A DNA stretch of 64,000 nt from Chiua virens (GCA_019787685.1 JAHNUO010000002.1:310001-374000); one strand, 5' to 3'. Positions 20,366 through 33,391 are shown, counted from the stretch's first letter. Numbers and translations: made by a program. The notes: generated from the sequence alone by a model not told the origin.

Positions 20366-20658
20366 AGAGCTCTCTGGCTTGGATTCATGGGGTTTATATA
20401 CTACATGGATATCAGAGTTCTAATCTGAGTATGAACTACGTAGATAAGTATGATGTATCCTATTGGATGATAAGGTGTGAATAGATATGAGTCAGTGATA
20501 AGGGAAATGAATAGATAAGGGCATGAGGATGATGGATGCTGTGTTATTGTGGCAGCCAATTGGATATGATCCTTTGGACAGCCTTGACATGAGGCATGTG
20601 TCTTTAGAATAGATTGAAGGTTGAATCCATTAAGGGAGGAAAAGTTGGTATCATAACA
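20267..20658 (-). repeat. GyA-2 5' LTR (392 bp)
   Basis: It runs TGTTATGATACC ... GTTGTTTCA on the minus strand. It lacks 39 bp present in the 3' LTR; the gap lies between GAGTCA repeats, as expected for slippage or template jumping. Adjacent duplication: GCTCC at 20659-20663. Confidence 0.93.
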
Positions 20659-20663
20659 GCTCC

Positions 20664-20730
20664 CACCATCATCAACAACGCTTGGCAACCAGTTATAGTT
20701 GCATCTGACTGGGAAGATAACAATAACTAA
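20664..20730 (+). pseudogene. GyA-1 ORF2, C-terminal part
   Basis: This is the continuation of 6259-6452 after GyA-2: TIINNAW...DWEDNNN and stop TAA at 20728-20730, matching the tail of GyA-2 ORF2. Only two bases (AA) separate the stop from the gag ATG at 20733. Confidence 0.7.
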
Positions 20731-20732
20731 AA

Positions 20733-21223
20733 ATGTCATTCAACTTTACCATGGCCCAAGTGGCCATGAATAATCATTCTATAGATGCCAATGACAGGTT
20801 GGATGCTGCAGTGTGGCTGGTCACCACATTGCAAAATGCATTACATAAAGTGGAAAACACACTAGCAGTGTTACAAACCCAAGCTGCAGCAGGACCAGGA
20901 CCTGCCTTTTCTTCTTCCATGGCAATGACTACAGTTGTTGCATCTCCCTCCAAAGTAGAGATCTTTGCAGATCCAGGAGTCTACGATGGAGATATGGCCA
21001 AATTCGAAGAATGGTGGGCCAAGATCAAAGGATAGGCTTGAAATCAATAAAGTGGTCATTCCCCCTGACTCATACACTGTGGTAGTTGCTGTACTCTCAC
21101 ACTTAAAATATCTCAATTTGCGGAAACATGTTTAGCTCAGGGAACAAAACTCTCATGGGCTCAATTAGTCATGGACATAGAAGGAATGTTCTGACAGAAC
21201 AATAAGGTGGATTGGGCAAGAAC
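20733..21223 (+). pseudogene. GyA-1 gag, N-terminal part
   Basis: MSFNFTMAQVA... leads to VEIFADPGVYDGDMAKFEEWWAKIKG (stop and frameshift at about 21035), then the block with IEGMF and NNKVDWAR. The hAT transposon enters at 21224 in codons for W-A-R-T; the frame resumes at 62427. It is homologous to GyA-3 gag at 38183. The retrotransposon gag core, broken. Confidence 0.82.
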
Positions 21224-21336
21224 TAGTGTTTGCAGGTCTGGTCATAGGACCACTCAAAGACCAGTAGACCAAACCAGACCAAGACCAAGTTGGACCAGGT
21301 TAGTGAATCCTGGTTGCAACCGGTCTTAGACTGGTC

Positions 21337-22231
21337 TCAGTTGCAGTCCTGACAATTCTGACATTTCAATGGATCCGACAGAAGACCATTTGCAACCAGT
21401 CTTCTGTTGGGGACCATCCAAGCTTGAACTACTACAAGTACACAACATAAATAGAGCCAGACATTGGAAACATGAAGAACACTAAATAATCTCACCAACC
21501 CCACTACCATCACAGCTAGGGCAGACTCAGCAAGTTCTTGATCATACTCATAGAGCTTGTCGAACTCCCAAAGAGTCAATTCCAAACTTGACACATCTTG
21601 TGAGTGCCTTGCCACATGATCTATAATTGACAGACACCAAGTGTGCTTCAATACTTGAAGTTCTTCAAAGCATACCATACCTAATCAGGACCAGCAACTG
21701 GTTGCAATCTCAGCACCTGCTGAAAATAATCATTCACAAGGGACCAATGATGCTGGGATCACAAGAATGTCATGAGCAGTCTGAGCCAGTGTTGGAAATA
21801 GCTGTGAATGTCTCTGAATATAATTTGAGATGTGCTGGATAAGCAACAGATGCAATAAAACCACTCACTGACCACCAGGCAAGGATGTCGGCACAATTCG
21901 GTGGCCCAAGCAAAATTGCTTGAGTTGTAATTGACCTGTTGGATCAGCATACAGCAGTATTGATTGAATTCTGACTTGAGTGTGTCAGCTAATGGCTGGT
22001 GGGTTGAGATTGGGGGCCATGTTAGGGGTCAATGCACTGCTGCAGACTCAGCTTCAAGGTCTTCCCAGTAGTGCTGCATGGTGGCCTCAACAACCTTCAG
22101 AGCCTCATCATGCCAGTTCTTGGCATGCTTGTTACCTGCAGCAATTTCTTTGGCTTGCTCAGCAGCACCACCCCAAGCCATCTTAATGTAGTCTAGTTTG
22201 TAGTACAGATGTAATACTACAAGTGTTGTTA
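21337..22231 (-). pseudogene. hAT transposase, C-terminal part
   Basis: Minus-strand blocks in order: YYKLDYIKMAWGG, NKHAKNWHDEALKVVE, then PTLAQTAHDILVIPASLVPCE with a stop before LFSAGAEIAT, then FEELQVLKHTWCLSIIDH. The ASLVPCE.LFSAG stretch is the signature of the hAT C-terminal dimerisation region. Several stops are present, so it is inactive. The N-terminal part lies on the other side of GyA-3 at 59855-62032. Confidence 0.82.
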
Positions 22232-22236
22232 GTTCT

Positions 22237-22630
22237 TGTTATGATCTCAATGTTTCACCCTCATATGGATTACACTTTCAATCTTTTCTAACTATGACAG
22301 CATACCTTGCCTCATGTCAAGGCTGTCCAAAGAATCATATCTGATTGGCTGCCACAATATCATAGCATCCATCACCTCATGCAGTGCAAGGCTATGTTCT
22401 CTTATCTATGACTCATTCCGTTCACACCTTATCATCCAATAGGATCCCTTATGCTTATCTACATAGTTCATACTCAGATTAGAACTCTGACATCCATGTA
22501 GTATATAAACCCTATGAATTGAGACAAAGGAACTCTAACAAAGTTCTCTTGAAGTTTTCACCTCTTTGATTGAATACCTCTCTCATCCACTTCACAACCA
22601 CTAGTTCAGTCTTTGTTCTAGATTGTTTCA
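22237..22630 (+). repeat. GyA-3 5' LTR
   Basis: It starts TGTTATGATCTC and ends GATTGTTTCA. TATATAAA is followed by the AACAAAGTTCT box near 22537. The primer site after the LTR reads ACAACTTTGTT, one base off the exact complement found in the other copies. Confidence 0.9.
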
Positions 22631-22784
22631 TTACAACTTTGTTATCTTCTTTGCCATTGACACTACTGCCAAGTTTCTCAACCCCATTGTACCCCTTCTA
22701 CCAAACAAGTTAAGTCACTACTGTTGTAGAAGAGCCGTTAAGCTTCAAGCTGCAAAAGACTCAAGGTCTATAGTGCAGTAACTG

Positions 22785-23260
22785 ATGAAGAGGATTCTTT
22801 TGACCAGAAAGGAGCTCTTCACTGATGCTTCCCAATCAGTGTCTCACTCTACTCTATCCTTTGTTGTCGAAGGAGAGGAAGTTCTTTTTGATCACAAAGC
22901 AGACCCAGTCTTTTTAGATGCTGCTTTCCTTTCTGAAGCAGTTGTTGCTGAGGATCTCAACCCAGATTGCCATTTTCAGGAAGAGGTATTCCATACCCTC
23001 CTTGCATCTTACCTTGGAGCACAGTCTCCCTTATCAGATTTCGAGTCTGAAACCAATAGTCGGAGTGGCAGCCTGAACTTACACTATCCATCAGAGGAAC
23101 TGGAGATTAAGTTTGAGACTCTCCCGGCACTTATCCCTAAAGAGGAAGCACAACCCATCTTTATCCCTCTCACCTTACCTAAGAGAGAAGCATCGGAAGA
23201 ATCTTTAGGAGAATTAGCTAGGAGATTAGCAGGTCCAATTAGGACAAACAGATATAAGAA
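22785..23260 (+). pseudogene. GyA-3 ORF1 (interrupted)
   Basis: ATG 22785 opens MKRILLTRKELFTDASQSVS, then FLDAAFLSEAVVAEDLNPD, EEVFHTLLASYLGA, SLNLHYPSEELEIK and a LARRLAGPIRTNR block. CopB sequence begins at 23261. The remainder of ORF1 (PYSRYDNFEF.RLRPRNTL) resumes at about 37825 and stops at 37924-37926. Unknown function. Confidence 0.7.
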
Positions 23261-23449
23261 TGTACTACAGAGTGTAAGTATGATATACACAGCATGAACA
23301 GGATGATCTCACCTCAGTACAGGATGGAGTCCGTGACTGAGGTAGAGACGCGTTGGAATCCACTTTATCTACCCAACAATTATGTAATCCGGAAGAGTCC
23401 ATGTCCATGTCCATTTGACTACACGAAGAATAATAACAATAATTCAACA
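23261..23449 (-). repeat. CopB 3' LTR candidate
   Basis: Minus strand TGTTGAATTATTG ... CTGTAGTACA, preceded by a purine tract GAGGAGGGAG typical of copia elements. Only one copy is present, so the boundary toward 23261 is inferred from TG...CA ends and from where GyA-3 homology stops. Confidence 0.6.
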
Positions 23450-24275
23450 CTCCCTCCTCAAACGGACAGGTGTAAACCTAGTTTGAATGCGAAATGTTTA
23501 GCTTTAATACTTGGTAATGCTTTAGTAAGAGTGTCTGCAATCATATCTGTCGAGGGGCAATAAAGAAAAGAAATAGACCTGTTCTCGACACTGAAACAAA
23601 TAAAGTGATAATGAATATTGATATGTTTCGTACGTGCATGATAGCTACCATTGCAAGTTAACACAATAGCCGATTGGTTGTCGCCATAGAGCATTGTCAA
23701 GCAGTGAAAGAGGGTGAAACATCTCGCCAATGAGTTGTCGAAGCCAAATTGCTTCTTTTGCAGCATGAGTAGCAGTGACGTACTCCGAAGAGCATGACAA
23801 GCTCTTGTTTCTTCAAACCCAAAAGGATCGCTCCCCTGTCAATGAGAAAAGTGAAACCTGTGATAGTGTGCCTGTGCTCCTGTGTAGCACCATCAGCATT
23901 GACATAACTGACCAAACCTTTTGTCTGAGTTCCGAAGGTGAGCGCTAGTGACTTAGTACCGCTAAGATACTTATAAATCCACTCGACAGCCTCCCAGTGT
24001 TCCCATCTGGGATTGTTATTGAATTGACCAATGAAGGATGTTGCGAATGCGATGTCCGGTTGAGTTCCAGTGGCTAAATGGATCAAAGATCCAACGGCTT
24101 GACGATAAGGGATATTGTGCATTCATGCTATCTCGCTCATGGTTTTTGGTGATTGCAAGTCCGTGAGTTGGACATGAGGGTCAATAGGGATAGAAACCGG
24201 TTTGATGTCTGTGAAATTATACTTTGCGAGGATAGCATTGATGTACGGGTCTTGAGAGAGTGAAATAATATGATT
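23450..24275 (-). pseudogene. CopB pol: RT C-terminus and RNase H
   Basis: SLSQDPYINAILAKYNF, then PYRQAVGSLIHLATGTQPDIAFA, then the RNase H motifs DNQSAI, ARTKHI and ADTLTKAL. Frameshifts separate the three pieces. The RT active-site region (YVDD box) that should precede them is absent: the sequence jumps from here across GyF to LKWYKRLY at about 34200. Confidence 0.85.
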
Positions 24276-25077
24276 TGTCCTATCTGTCTGTCGCGGTCCC
24301 ATGTCCATCTGAGTGGATCTAACCCATATTCATATGTTTTGTTTTTTGTTCCTACATGTTTCCGTGTGAGGTGACCAAATCGGGTTGCTCAATCGGGATC
24401 GCATGACACACACTAATCAAGTCTCTTTTGTCCAATTTCCATTTTATTTCGTACCTTCTTAGATTCTTTTCAGATGGTTCCGTGTTATCGACACATATCT
24501 GATTGCTTATAAGGTATGGATAGTTGGGTTGTACAACGTTTTAAAGGTAGTCCATTGATTCATGGATTAAACCTTATCCCACCTTGACAGAACATTGTTT
24601 TCCTTTTCACGGGTCGATCTCCATGAGAGATGGCTCCGTATATGTACACTTTCCTTATTTATTTGATACTTCATCCACTGTAAAAGTCCCGGGAATACCT
24701 GAGACTATAAAATTTGTGTTCATAAATAAAATTTTCATCTTTCAATCCCGTTTCTCTCGCGTTCTAAGTCACCTCGTCTGTTTAACTATCTTTTCTATCC
24801 GCCCTTACTCCTACTTGATCACCATTGTGCTCAAGTCTCTGCCTTGTCACCAAACTATCCAACTGTCTGTGTTTCGGCCAGTTTTGTCAATCCTCATACA
24901 TTTTCACCTGGGAACATATCCGGATTGCTTTCAAAGTGCTTGTCAACACCTTGACACTTCATCTCCAACCTCAGAACCCCTTGGGACAAGTCATACTCGC
25001 ACCCATCCCTTTTCTTTCTATCTGACCTGTTCCACTAATCCTGGTCCTATCACACTGACCTGTTTTAAAGTTCTTCA
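24276..25077 (+). repeat. GyF 5' LTR
   Basis: TGTCCTATCTG ... AAAGTTCTTCA. The internal sequence that follows (AC, then TGGAGCCCACCG) starts with TGG two bases after the LTR, as tRNA-type primer sites do; the tRNA was not identified. The roughly 190-codon frame inside it has no counterpart function. Confidence 0.88.
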
Positions 25078-25267
25078 ACTGGAGCCCACCGCAAGGGGTT
25101 CTTTTTTAGGTTGTCAGGACGAGATCACTCAGGCCTACACCAGAGCGACTAGAGGTAGATGAGCTACTCTCAAGTCTTAGAAATCCAGATATCTCTGCCA
25201 ACACCGAGCTTTTTACTTTGGTTACCCCAGATAGAGTGTGGCATCACCGCATTGACTCCTTCACACT

Positions 25268-27179
25268 ATGTTCACCCTGATTTACCCAGTTGTCCCAGGC
25301 GGTTTTACTAATTTCCCTTCTGAACCAGAAGCCTCTTTTACTCAATACCATTCACCCAACCCTGATCTATCTCCTCTAACAACTCTTCCTTCGTTACCAT
25401 CCTCACATTCCTTACCCCTTCTAAACCATCTTCTAAATCCTCTTCGTCCATTTCTTTATCTTCTCTACTTAATCTGTCCCCTACATCCCCTTCTCGAACC
25501 ATATCATCACCTTCACAACCGTCTTGTCCTACCCCACCTCCACAGAACCAGATGGTGCAACAACCCTTCCAAATGCCTTTATGAGGCACACCCAATGCCC
25601 CTAAATTTGACGGAAAAACGCTGTCTGAGTTACCACATTACCTGGAGGACATAGAATTTCTTGGTGATGCGGCTGGTCTCACCCTGACAAACAAGGTAAA
25701 ACCTGCATTACACTATGCAGCCCTAGATGAAGCCAAGGTCTGGAAAACCCTGCTGGAAACAACGGCCAACCTGATGGATTGGGACACATTCGTGTCAGCG
25801 GTTAAAAAACTATACCCGGATGTGAGGGTATGAACTGATATGGTTGTGCAGACCTTGAGTACTTGGCTTAGAAGTGTCATGGTGGGCAGATGCGTAACCA
25901 GGATGAGCTCAGGGAATATACTTGAGCATTTCATAAGGTCTCTTCTGTACTAATTGCTAACCAAAAAATCTCAGACATCGACCATAATGGCCTATACCTG
26001 AACGGGTTCCCACCTGAGCTACAGCGGGAGATCTGTGACTGGTTATGCATCATACTACTGGATCACCACCCTAATGACCCGTATTCCATGGATAATTCCA
26101 TGAAGGTGGCCACTTTCCTCCTAATGGGTTCTACATTCCACCCGACATTCACCCCCACGCTCAGTCCCCCCCCATTCACCTCTACATATTAACCGCCATG
26201 TCAACCGACTCAAATACCTGCACCACCCACATCAACGTATCGACCAACCACACCTATTCCTTCATACTTGCCGGCTCCTACAGTAAAGGTAAAGACAAAC
26301 CAAACCTCACATACCTCGTCCACTTGCAAGTTCTGCAGTGAACCCAGCCATTATATGCGCTCTTGCCCCATCTGCATCGAATACCTCAATATGGTGAAGG
26401 TGGTCAGAGGGTCAGATAACAAGCTCTACATGCCAGACGGCTCTAACATCTCTCGAGTGCCAGGCGGACAATGTTTCAAGGACAGTGTTGACTACACATG
26501 GGCCAATAACCAACCAGTTCACCCCCCTGTCACATCCATGTCATCCAGCAGTACTACCAGGGACTTACCCCTACATATCATGGCAGGCATTCTATCATCC
26601 ACACATCCAGGAACACCAGTGGTCCTAGACATTGAACCAGCCACCTTTGCACTCACAGAAACGGACGAGGAAAGTGAACCTCTATCCATAGTAGCCAACC
26701 CGGATTTCCAGCCGTACATTGCACAGGCTTGGGCTACATTCCAGGCAGATAAGGCGACCAAGGACAAGGGTAAACATGTTTGGTTTGATGGCATATATAT
26801 GCCACCTCAGAAACTAAACAATCAGTCAGCCACAGTGTCTGAGGAGATCATCTCGCCAGAGTTACAGACTGCCGAAGAAGCTAACCCCCAATCATCATCA
26901 TCATCTACACCATCATGCTCCCCACCGGCCTCATCACCCGCACCTGCATCCACAATAGCCAGCCTGTCCAGTTCTTCCTCTTCTAGTCGTGCCAATGACA
27001 AAAGTAATCCTCCTTTCCGCGCAGCACAAACTAACCCTTCGTTTAACCCTATGACACAATATAGGTACTCGTTTCTGCTCGAGGATGACTCAGCTCCACA
27101 ACAAGTGTTGGACCGAGTCCTGGATACGAGTATACCTGTGCCCGTTAAAGATTTATTCATGGTTGCACCAGAGTTCTGA
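25268..27179 (+). pseudogene. GyF gag
   Basis: A Ser/Pro/Leu-rich N-terminal part is followed by a gag core (PKFDGKTLSELPHYLEDIEFLG, AALDEAKVW) at 25575-25800 with stops. The last 303 codons (26268-27179) are open and contain the knuckle CKFCSEPSHYMRSC and a long Ser-rich segment. It ends at a TGA; the same frame continues into pol, so this family appears to use one frame rather than a -1 shift. Confidence 0.75.
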
Positions 27180-30100
27180 AAACAATTTTGGGACCTTACT
27201 ACCACTAAACAAGTGACAACTAACCTATCCACTCATGCTGTGCAGGTAAACGAGCTCGCGGGTCTCGACCCGTTTGCAATCAAACGTGAATATGGTGACT
27301 GGATAAACAGAAACAATGATGAACTCATAGTGGTGCATCACAGTCTTCCCCTTTGGTCAATCAAGGCCAAGATAGGAGAATCTGGATGACCCATCCGATG
27401 TGTCTTGGACTCTGGATCCGAGATTGTCACAATGCCCAAACGTATCTGGGAGACACTCGGTATCCCAATTCGGTCAGATCACACGATAAATATGTCATCC
27501 GCCAACACAAGCATTGACAAAACAGTGGGGTACTGGAGAACCTATCCATAGACTTTGGTATGGGCAACGTGATGCTTCAGGTCCAGACCTGGATGGAGCA
27601 CAGATGATTATGCTGCGCAACCCTAACATGGGGAAGCAATTCTCTTTGTCTACTCAGGCATGGACGGAAGGATGCCCCCATTGCTGAGAAAAGAAACAGT
27701 GTAACAGCCATCAGACTGTCCTCAAAATGGACTTGGGTTTTTAGCTATCGATGATCCAGTATACCAATCGGGGAGATTTCAATCTTCTATTCGCATCGCA
27801 TCTGGTTTCATTTTTTTTAAACCGTTATTCATTTCATCTCTCTATTTCTCAACTTCTTACACACGGCTTCCGCCTCTTTCGATTGGACCAGTCCCTGCCT
27901 TCGACCGATTACTCATTTTTATCATCCACGCATAGACCCTAATCCAGATGTTCTTTCTGCTATCACTTCTGTTTATTCGTATGATACCACTTCACATGTG
28001 CTGGTTTATAAACTGGTAGCACATAAAGTTTGGTCAGTAGTTGTTCCTACCAGTGAGGAGTTTCGTATCACGCGATCTCTGCCAGGACAATCCTATCGCC
28101 AGACTGAAACCTTTACCTACTCATCCACCCAACTTTATCCCTCAACAATGTTTCACACAGGAACATGCTGATGCTTTAGATCTTGACCCGGCTAACTTGC
28201 TATGGCCAGAAGAAGTCAAATTAATCTGATGGATCGTCCGCGAACATGAAATGGCCTTTGCTTGGATACCAACTGAGCAGGGCCGTCTCCTCGAACAATA
28301 TTTCCCCCCTGTCAAAATTCCTACCATACCTCATATGTCTTGGATACTGCGAAACATCCCAGTCCCCCCTGCAATGTGGGCTGACACGATTCAGATTATC
28401 AAGGAGCAAATTGCATCTGGTGTGTATGAACCCTCGACATCTGCCTATCGATCACGGTGGTTTTGCATTCTAAAACAGGATGGTAAATTGCTATGACTCA
28501 TCCACGACTTGCAGCCACTGAACACAGTCACAATCCACAACTCTTCTACCCCACCCCTCATTGAACACTTCACAGAATCTTTTGCCGAATATGCAGTATA
28601 CGGGATGATGGACTTGTTTGCCAGATACAACCAATGTCCATTACCCCCAGATTCACGTGACCTCACCACTTTCAACAGTCCAATGGGTCCACACCGGCTC
28701 ACTATGGTACCCATGGGGTACACAAATGCGGTACAAATCTATCAGGCCGACATGTCGTTTATTTTGCAGAACAAGATACCTCATTATACCTATCCATTCA
28801 TAGATGATCTGCCGGTCAAAACAGTCTCAACCCACTACCAAAATCTGGATGGCTCTTATGAAACCATCGCAGAAAACCCGGGTATTCATTGCTTCATCTG
28901 GGAGCACCTCCTTGTAGTCCATTGCATCCTACAACAACTACAAAATGTTGGAGTAATGGTATCCGCTAAGAAATTTGTACTCACAGCACCAGACGCGACC
29001 ATAGTTGGACACAAGTGTATGGCTGATGGCCGTATCCCTCACGAAAAGAAGGTACAAAAAATCCACGACTGGCCCAAGTGTCAAAACCTTACACAAGTAC
29101 ACGGATTCTTAGGTGTGTGTGGTGTTCTTTGAATTTTCATCAAAATTTTTGCTATGATTGCTTGACCGTTGGTTAACTTGACCTGAAAGAGTGTCTCATT
29201 TGAATGGGGAGAACCCCAACAAATTGCTATGCTGCATCTCAAGGATGTGATCTGTCACTCCCCTGCTCTTCATCGCCTGGATTATGAATCTGGGAATGAG
29301 GTTATCCTTGCAGTGGATAGGTTGTACATCACGGTTGGCTATATCTTATCGCAGGAAGGAGATGACGGCAAGAGGTACCCAAACCACTTCGGTTCAATTA
29401 GTCTCACAGAGGTTGAGAGCCGCTACTCTCAGGCCAAACTGGAGCTGTATGGATTGTTCCATGCTTTGCGAGCAGTCTGGATATTTGTGGTCAGTGTTGC
29501 CAATTTCACAGTGGAAGTCGATGCAAAATATGTTAAGGGTATGATCAATAACCCAGACCTCCAGCCCAATGCAACCATTAACAGGTGGATTGCAGGCATT
29601 TTGTTATTCAATTTTCGCCTCATTCATGTCCCTGCTACCCGACATACTGGTACAGACAGACTCTCTCGTCATCCACCATCTGAGAATGACCCTCCCGAAG
29701 AGGATGATTTTGAGGATTGGTTGGACCAAGCATATTCCTTCTCTATGGCATTGTTAAATGACCAGTTGTCACCACCAGGTCAGTTTGCTCACATTAACAG
29801 ACATTCCATCACACATTCCTTCCAATCCATATCCATATTCGTTTCTCCTATGGCAGAACCGGCTGAACCAGAACTGGTTATCCCCTGTTCCCCCAAAGCT
29901 CTGGCAAAAGAAGCACACATTGATCAGATTCACCTATTCCTCGACGACCGTGTCTGTCCTCCGGATTTGATAGATCACAACTTCACCTCCTTCGTTAATT
30001 CCGCGACCTGGTTCTTTCTTCTAAATGGATCTCTCTATTGTTGAGAACCACACGGCTGACACCAGTTAGTTGTGCCAAGAGAACACCATTACAGACTCAT

Positions 30101-31282
30101 TAAGGAGGTGCATGATGACCTTGGACACAAAGGCGTCTTCTTGGTTCGGACACAGTTACTGCTATGTTTCTGGTGGCCCCTGCTCATCAATGATGTCAAA
30201 TGGTATGCCCATACCTGCCACGAGTGTCAAATTCGACAGATGCAGAAGTTTTATATCCCTCCTACCATACCAGTTATGGGCAGGCTATTTCACAAAGTCC
30301 ACATCAACACAATGGTAATGCCTTGATCAGGCGGATACTGGTATATTATTCAGGCCCAATGCGCTCTTACTGTGTATCCTGAATGGCACATGTTGTGATC
30401 CGAGAATGCTGTCCTCCATTGCATCTTTTATTTTCAAAGATATCCTATGCCATTGGGGAGCCGTCTCTGAGCTCATTATGGACAATGGTCTGGCATTTGT
30501 ACAGGCACTTGACAACTTGGCTACCCAATATGGTATCCACCATATCTGGATTTCCCTTACAACTCTCAGGTGAACAGGCATTGTCAAATGGCATCATCTT
30601 GATGTCCGGGAGGCCATTGTCAAAAGTACCCTGGAGGGGAAGTTTGCTGGCCGACGATCCCTCACTCCGTTTTCTGGGCCGAACGCATCACTATACTCAA
30701 AGGAAGTGGTCTTTCACTGTACTTTATGGTACATGGTGTCAAGCTGCTTTTTCTGTTCGATTTATCAGAGGCAACATTTCTCATTCCTGTTCCTAATGCT
30801 GACCTGGTTTCTAGCAAAAGCTTGATAGCTTGGAGAGCTTGTCAGCTCCAAAAGCATCAAACAGATATTGATTCTATCTGAGAATGCATCTTGGCATCAC
30901 AGTTTGTGTCCCTTAAAGATTTTGAGGTGTGATTCAAGAACCGGATACGGACAAAAGAGTTTAGTCCAGGTAACCTTGTCTTGGTTCAAAATAAGTGGAT
31001 TGAGAAGGAGCTGAACTGGAAAATGAAGCCATGCTACCTTGGTCCAATGGTGGTCCTTCACAGGACTACTGGAGGATCGTATTTGCTAGCCTGAGTTGGA
31101 CAGTGCCATTTCGAAACTGAGGTATGTGGCATTCTGCTTGCTACCTTACTTTCCATGGACAAAAATCACTATTCCAGTTACTGAACTGACCAGGAATAGG
31201 TGATAAGGAATATGACCACTCTGATGCTGAGGAAGATGTCGAGTATGAAGATGAAGATGAGGGCAATGTCTCGCAAGACTAG
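27180..31282 (+). pseudogene. GyF pol: protease, RT, RNase H, integrase
   Basis: Protease CVLDSGSEIVTMPKR (about 27400). RT 28142-29132 with DLFARYNQ, GPHRLTMVPMG and the active-site FIDD. RNase H 29229-29660 (AVDRLYITVGYIL, AKLELYGL, VDAKYVKGM). Integrase zinc region HDDLGHKG...CHEC at 30110-30230 and core remnants (MDNGLAF). A C-terminal PGNLVLVQN domain near 30970 is followed by an acidic tail ending at TAG 31280-31282. Stops and shifts are frequent; inactive. Confidence 0.82.
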
Positions 31283-31679
31283 CCTTTCGTCATTACTGCC
31301 TCCCTTATACTGCCCGATACATATTTATTCTATCCTGGGTTTAGTCCAGTGCTCTCTATTTCACCCCAGGTTTCATCCGGTGTACTTGATTTCAAAGAAA
31401 AACAATATCCAAGCAAATGAAAAGTCTTACGATACCCCATAGAACTGCACTCACTCACATCCTCCACTTTCTCACTCATTCAGACCAAAAAGATCTAAAA
31501 AAAACTGTAAACAAACAAAAACCAGAAAAACAGAAAAATAGACATCTATCCATTTCCCCTCTTGCCCCAACTGAACTAATACCTAGATTTTCGTCTTCGA
31601 ACATGTAATGGGGCACACACACATTTTGACCAGGTGATAGTTTTACCAATCCACTTTTGACCGATATAGACAATAAAGG
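31283..31679. other. GyF spacer between pol and antisense gene
   Basis: AT-rich, with no conserved frame. It probably holds the 3' ends of both convergent transcription units. No other signal seen. Confidence 0.4.
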
Positions 31680-33203
31680 CTACAAAAGTAGGCAAAGACG
31701 CGATAGATGACTGAAGAAAACAAGACGGGTGGAACCCCTGCACTCAGGTGCCATGCATTCAGATCTCTTTTCATTCGTATTGTTTTCATACTTAGGGATC
31801 TCACTCGGACATGAACACGGACACAGATTTGGATACAGAAATTGACTATATGCTATCATACAAGTAGGGATGGGCTGGAAACGACTCAAGACATTCCAAA
31901 TGCCTAGCTTTACCCTATCCAGTTCTCCCTGCTGCAAAGTGACATACGATTCCATGGCTGAAGCATGGGCCTGGAGCTCCTTGAAGAAGGACCTGGTCGA
32001 CAAGGAACTTCACCTCCAGAGAGAGAATAGCGCTTCGGATATTGTCCACCCCATCATAAGGCTCAGATGGCAAGCCAGTCTTAGACTTCTTCTTGGGCGA
32101 CTCTACTTCTTCCCCCCCATCTTGAAAAGGGAGTGGAGACATGGGCTTGGACTCATAGAAGAGCGGCTTGGGCGCATCTGGTGTTGGAGGAGATGCGGGA
32201 GAAGGATTGACCACAGCCTTGCAAGCCGGGATGGTAACCTTAATAACGGGTAACTGCTATGAAAAAGATCAGCCAAGTTAATGTGACCTGAGGAGAGAGG
32301 TCCTACCCACAGCCTTGGCCTTCGGATCCACTAGTTTCCACTTCTCAACCGATGGCCCACTCTTAGCGCCCCAACCACTTGACTTGTTGCACTGGGCCTT
32401 GGCTTTGAAGCAAGGATCACAAGTGCAACCTGGAATCCCCGCACACAACTTACTAGTCTGAGCGCACATCTTGCACGCCAGGGTCATGAACCATACAATC
32501 TGGAATTTTAAGCGGACCCACGACTACCACCTCCTCCTCCTCGTCACACAGGCTCTCAGTCCATAGCAGCCTTATGAGCAGATCGCTGAAAAGAACCGTT
32601 AACAGAACAAAATATCTGAGGTAACAGCAGTCCCACCTTGCGCTTCCTGCCAGCCTCGACCTCGACGGTCTTGCCTGTCCCCAGTGACCAAATCACCCAG
32701 AAGCAAAGCAGATCCAAACAACACGGACCCTGTTGCCTTGCCTGAGGTGGCTTGTTGTCTCTGAGCATCCACGCATTGAGCTACTTCCCCCTGCCATCTA
32801 TGAAAAAACGTGGTTGCTTCGCGCATTGTCTTCACTGTCTCGTTGCTGAGGCGGCAGGAAACACCATGCGATTTAGCCTGGCTAAGGGCTGGTATTCAGA
32901 TGCTCCTACAAATTCGGTTAATACCTGATCAACCCTAAGAAATTCGTGAAGTACCAAAGCCTGTTGCCACTCCTGGCACCATCCCTCCTGTTCTTCTTGC
33001 AGCTCCTCCTTATCATCCAGCACCACCAGCACCACAGCTGCAATCTGATCCTTTCCTTGTGCAAGGTCCTTCTCGACCTTGACAGTCACCTCATTGATGG
33101 GAGAGTCTGCGAATGCAAGGATGGAGTCGAGGGACATAAGAGACATGGTGATGAGTAGCGAATTGAGACAGAGAGTAAACTTGTCGAAAGAACGGACGGC
33201 CAA
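31680..33203 (-). pseudogene. GyF antisense accessory gene with Zn2Cys6 cluster
   Basis: It occupies the same place as the GyI antisense gene: between pol and 3' LTR, opposite strand. Minus-strand pieces in order: MSLMSLDSILAFADSP with a charged helical part (33146-32832), a middle piece (32835-32599), the cluster at 32389-32475 (C-X2-C-X6-C-X7-C-X2-C-X6-C; CKMC...CDPC...AKAQC), a Pro-rich acidic piece (32214-31915), and a C-terminal helix with ELQAHASAMESYVTLQQ. Frames change between pieces, by introns or decay; I could not settle which. Zn2Cys6 spacing fits fungal DNA-binding clusters. Function unknown. Confidence 0.62.
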
Positions 33204-33391
33204 TGTGAGGCTTTAATGCGTGGCCAATCCAAGTCACTGATTCAAGGATCAGCGTTCATGGGTGTCATGTGACTGACTGAGGACAGTCAGGATTCAAGTC
33301 CTTGTCAGGTGTAGGAGTCAATGACCCCTTGAGGTGATAAACCCGTATTCCCGCTTTTGTTTACAGGATACCCTGGACTGCCCATATTGAT

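Larger units (their letters stand above)
6453..20658 (-). mobile_element. GyA-2: Ty3/gypsy element inside GyA-1
   Basis: It is flanked by the duplication GCTCC (6448-6452 and 20659-20663). The LTRs are 6453-6882 (3') and 20267-20658 (5'). Minus-strand order from the right is ORF1, ORF2, gag, protease, RT, RNase H, integrase, chromodomain. GyI is inserted between RT and RNase H at 8980-16364. Several stops interrupt gag and pol, so the copy is not autonomous, but most protein blocks are still legible. Confidence 0.93.

Noticed and set aside
25078..25100. Self-primer in GyF
   Set aside because: The post-LTR sequence begins with TGG and has no complement near a TATA-proximal start, so a tRNA primer is more likely.
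24584..25162. 192-codon frame in the GyF 5' LTR
   Set aside because: It lies largely in LTR sequence. The copy in the 3' LTR is broken into shorter frames, so it is unlikely to be a gene.
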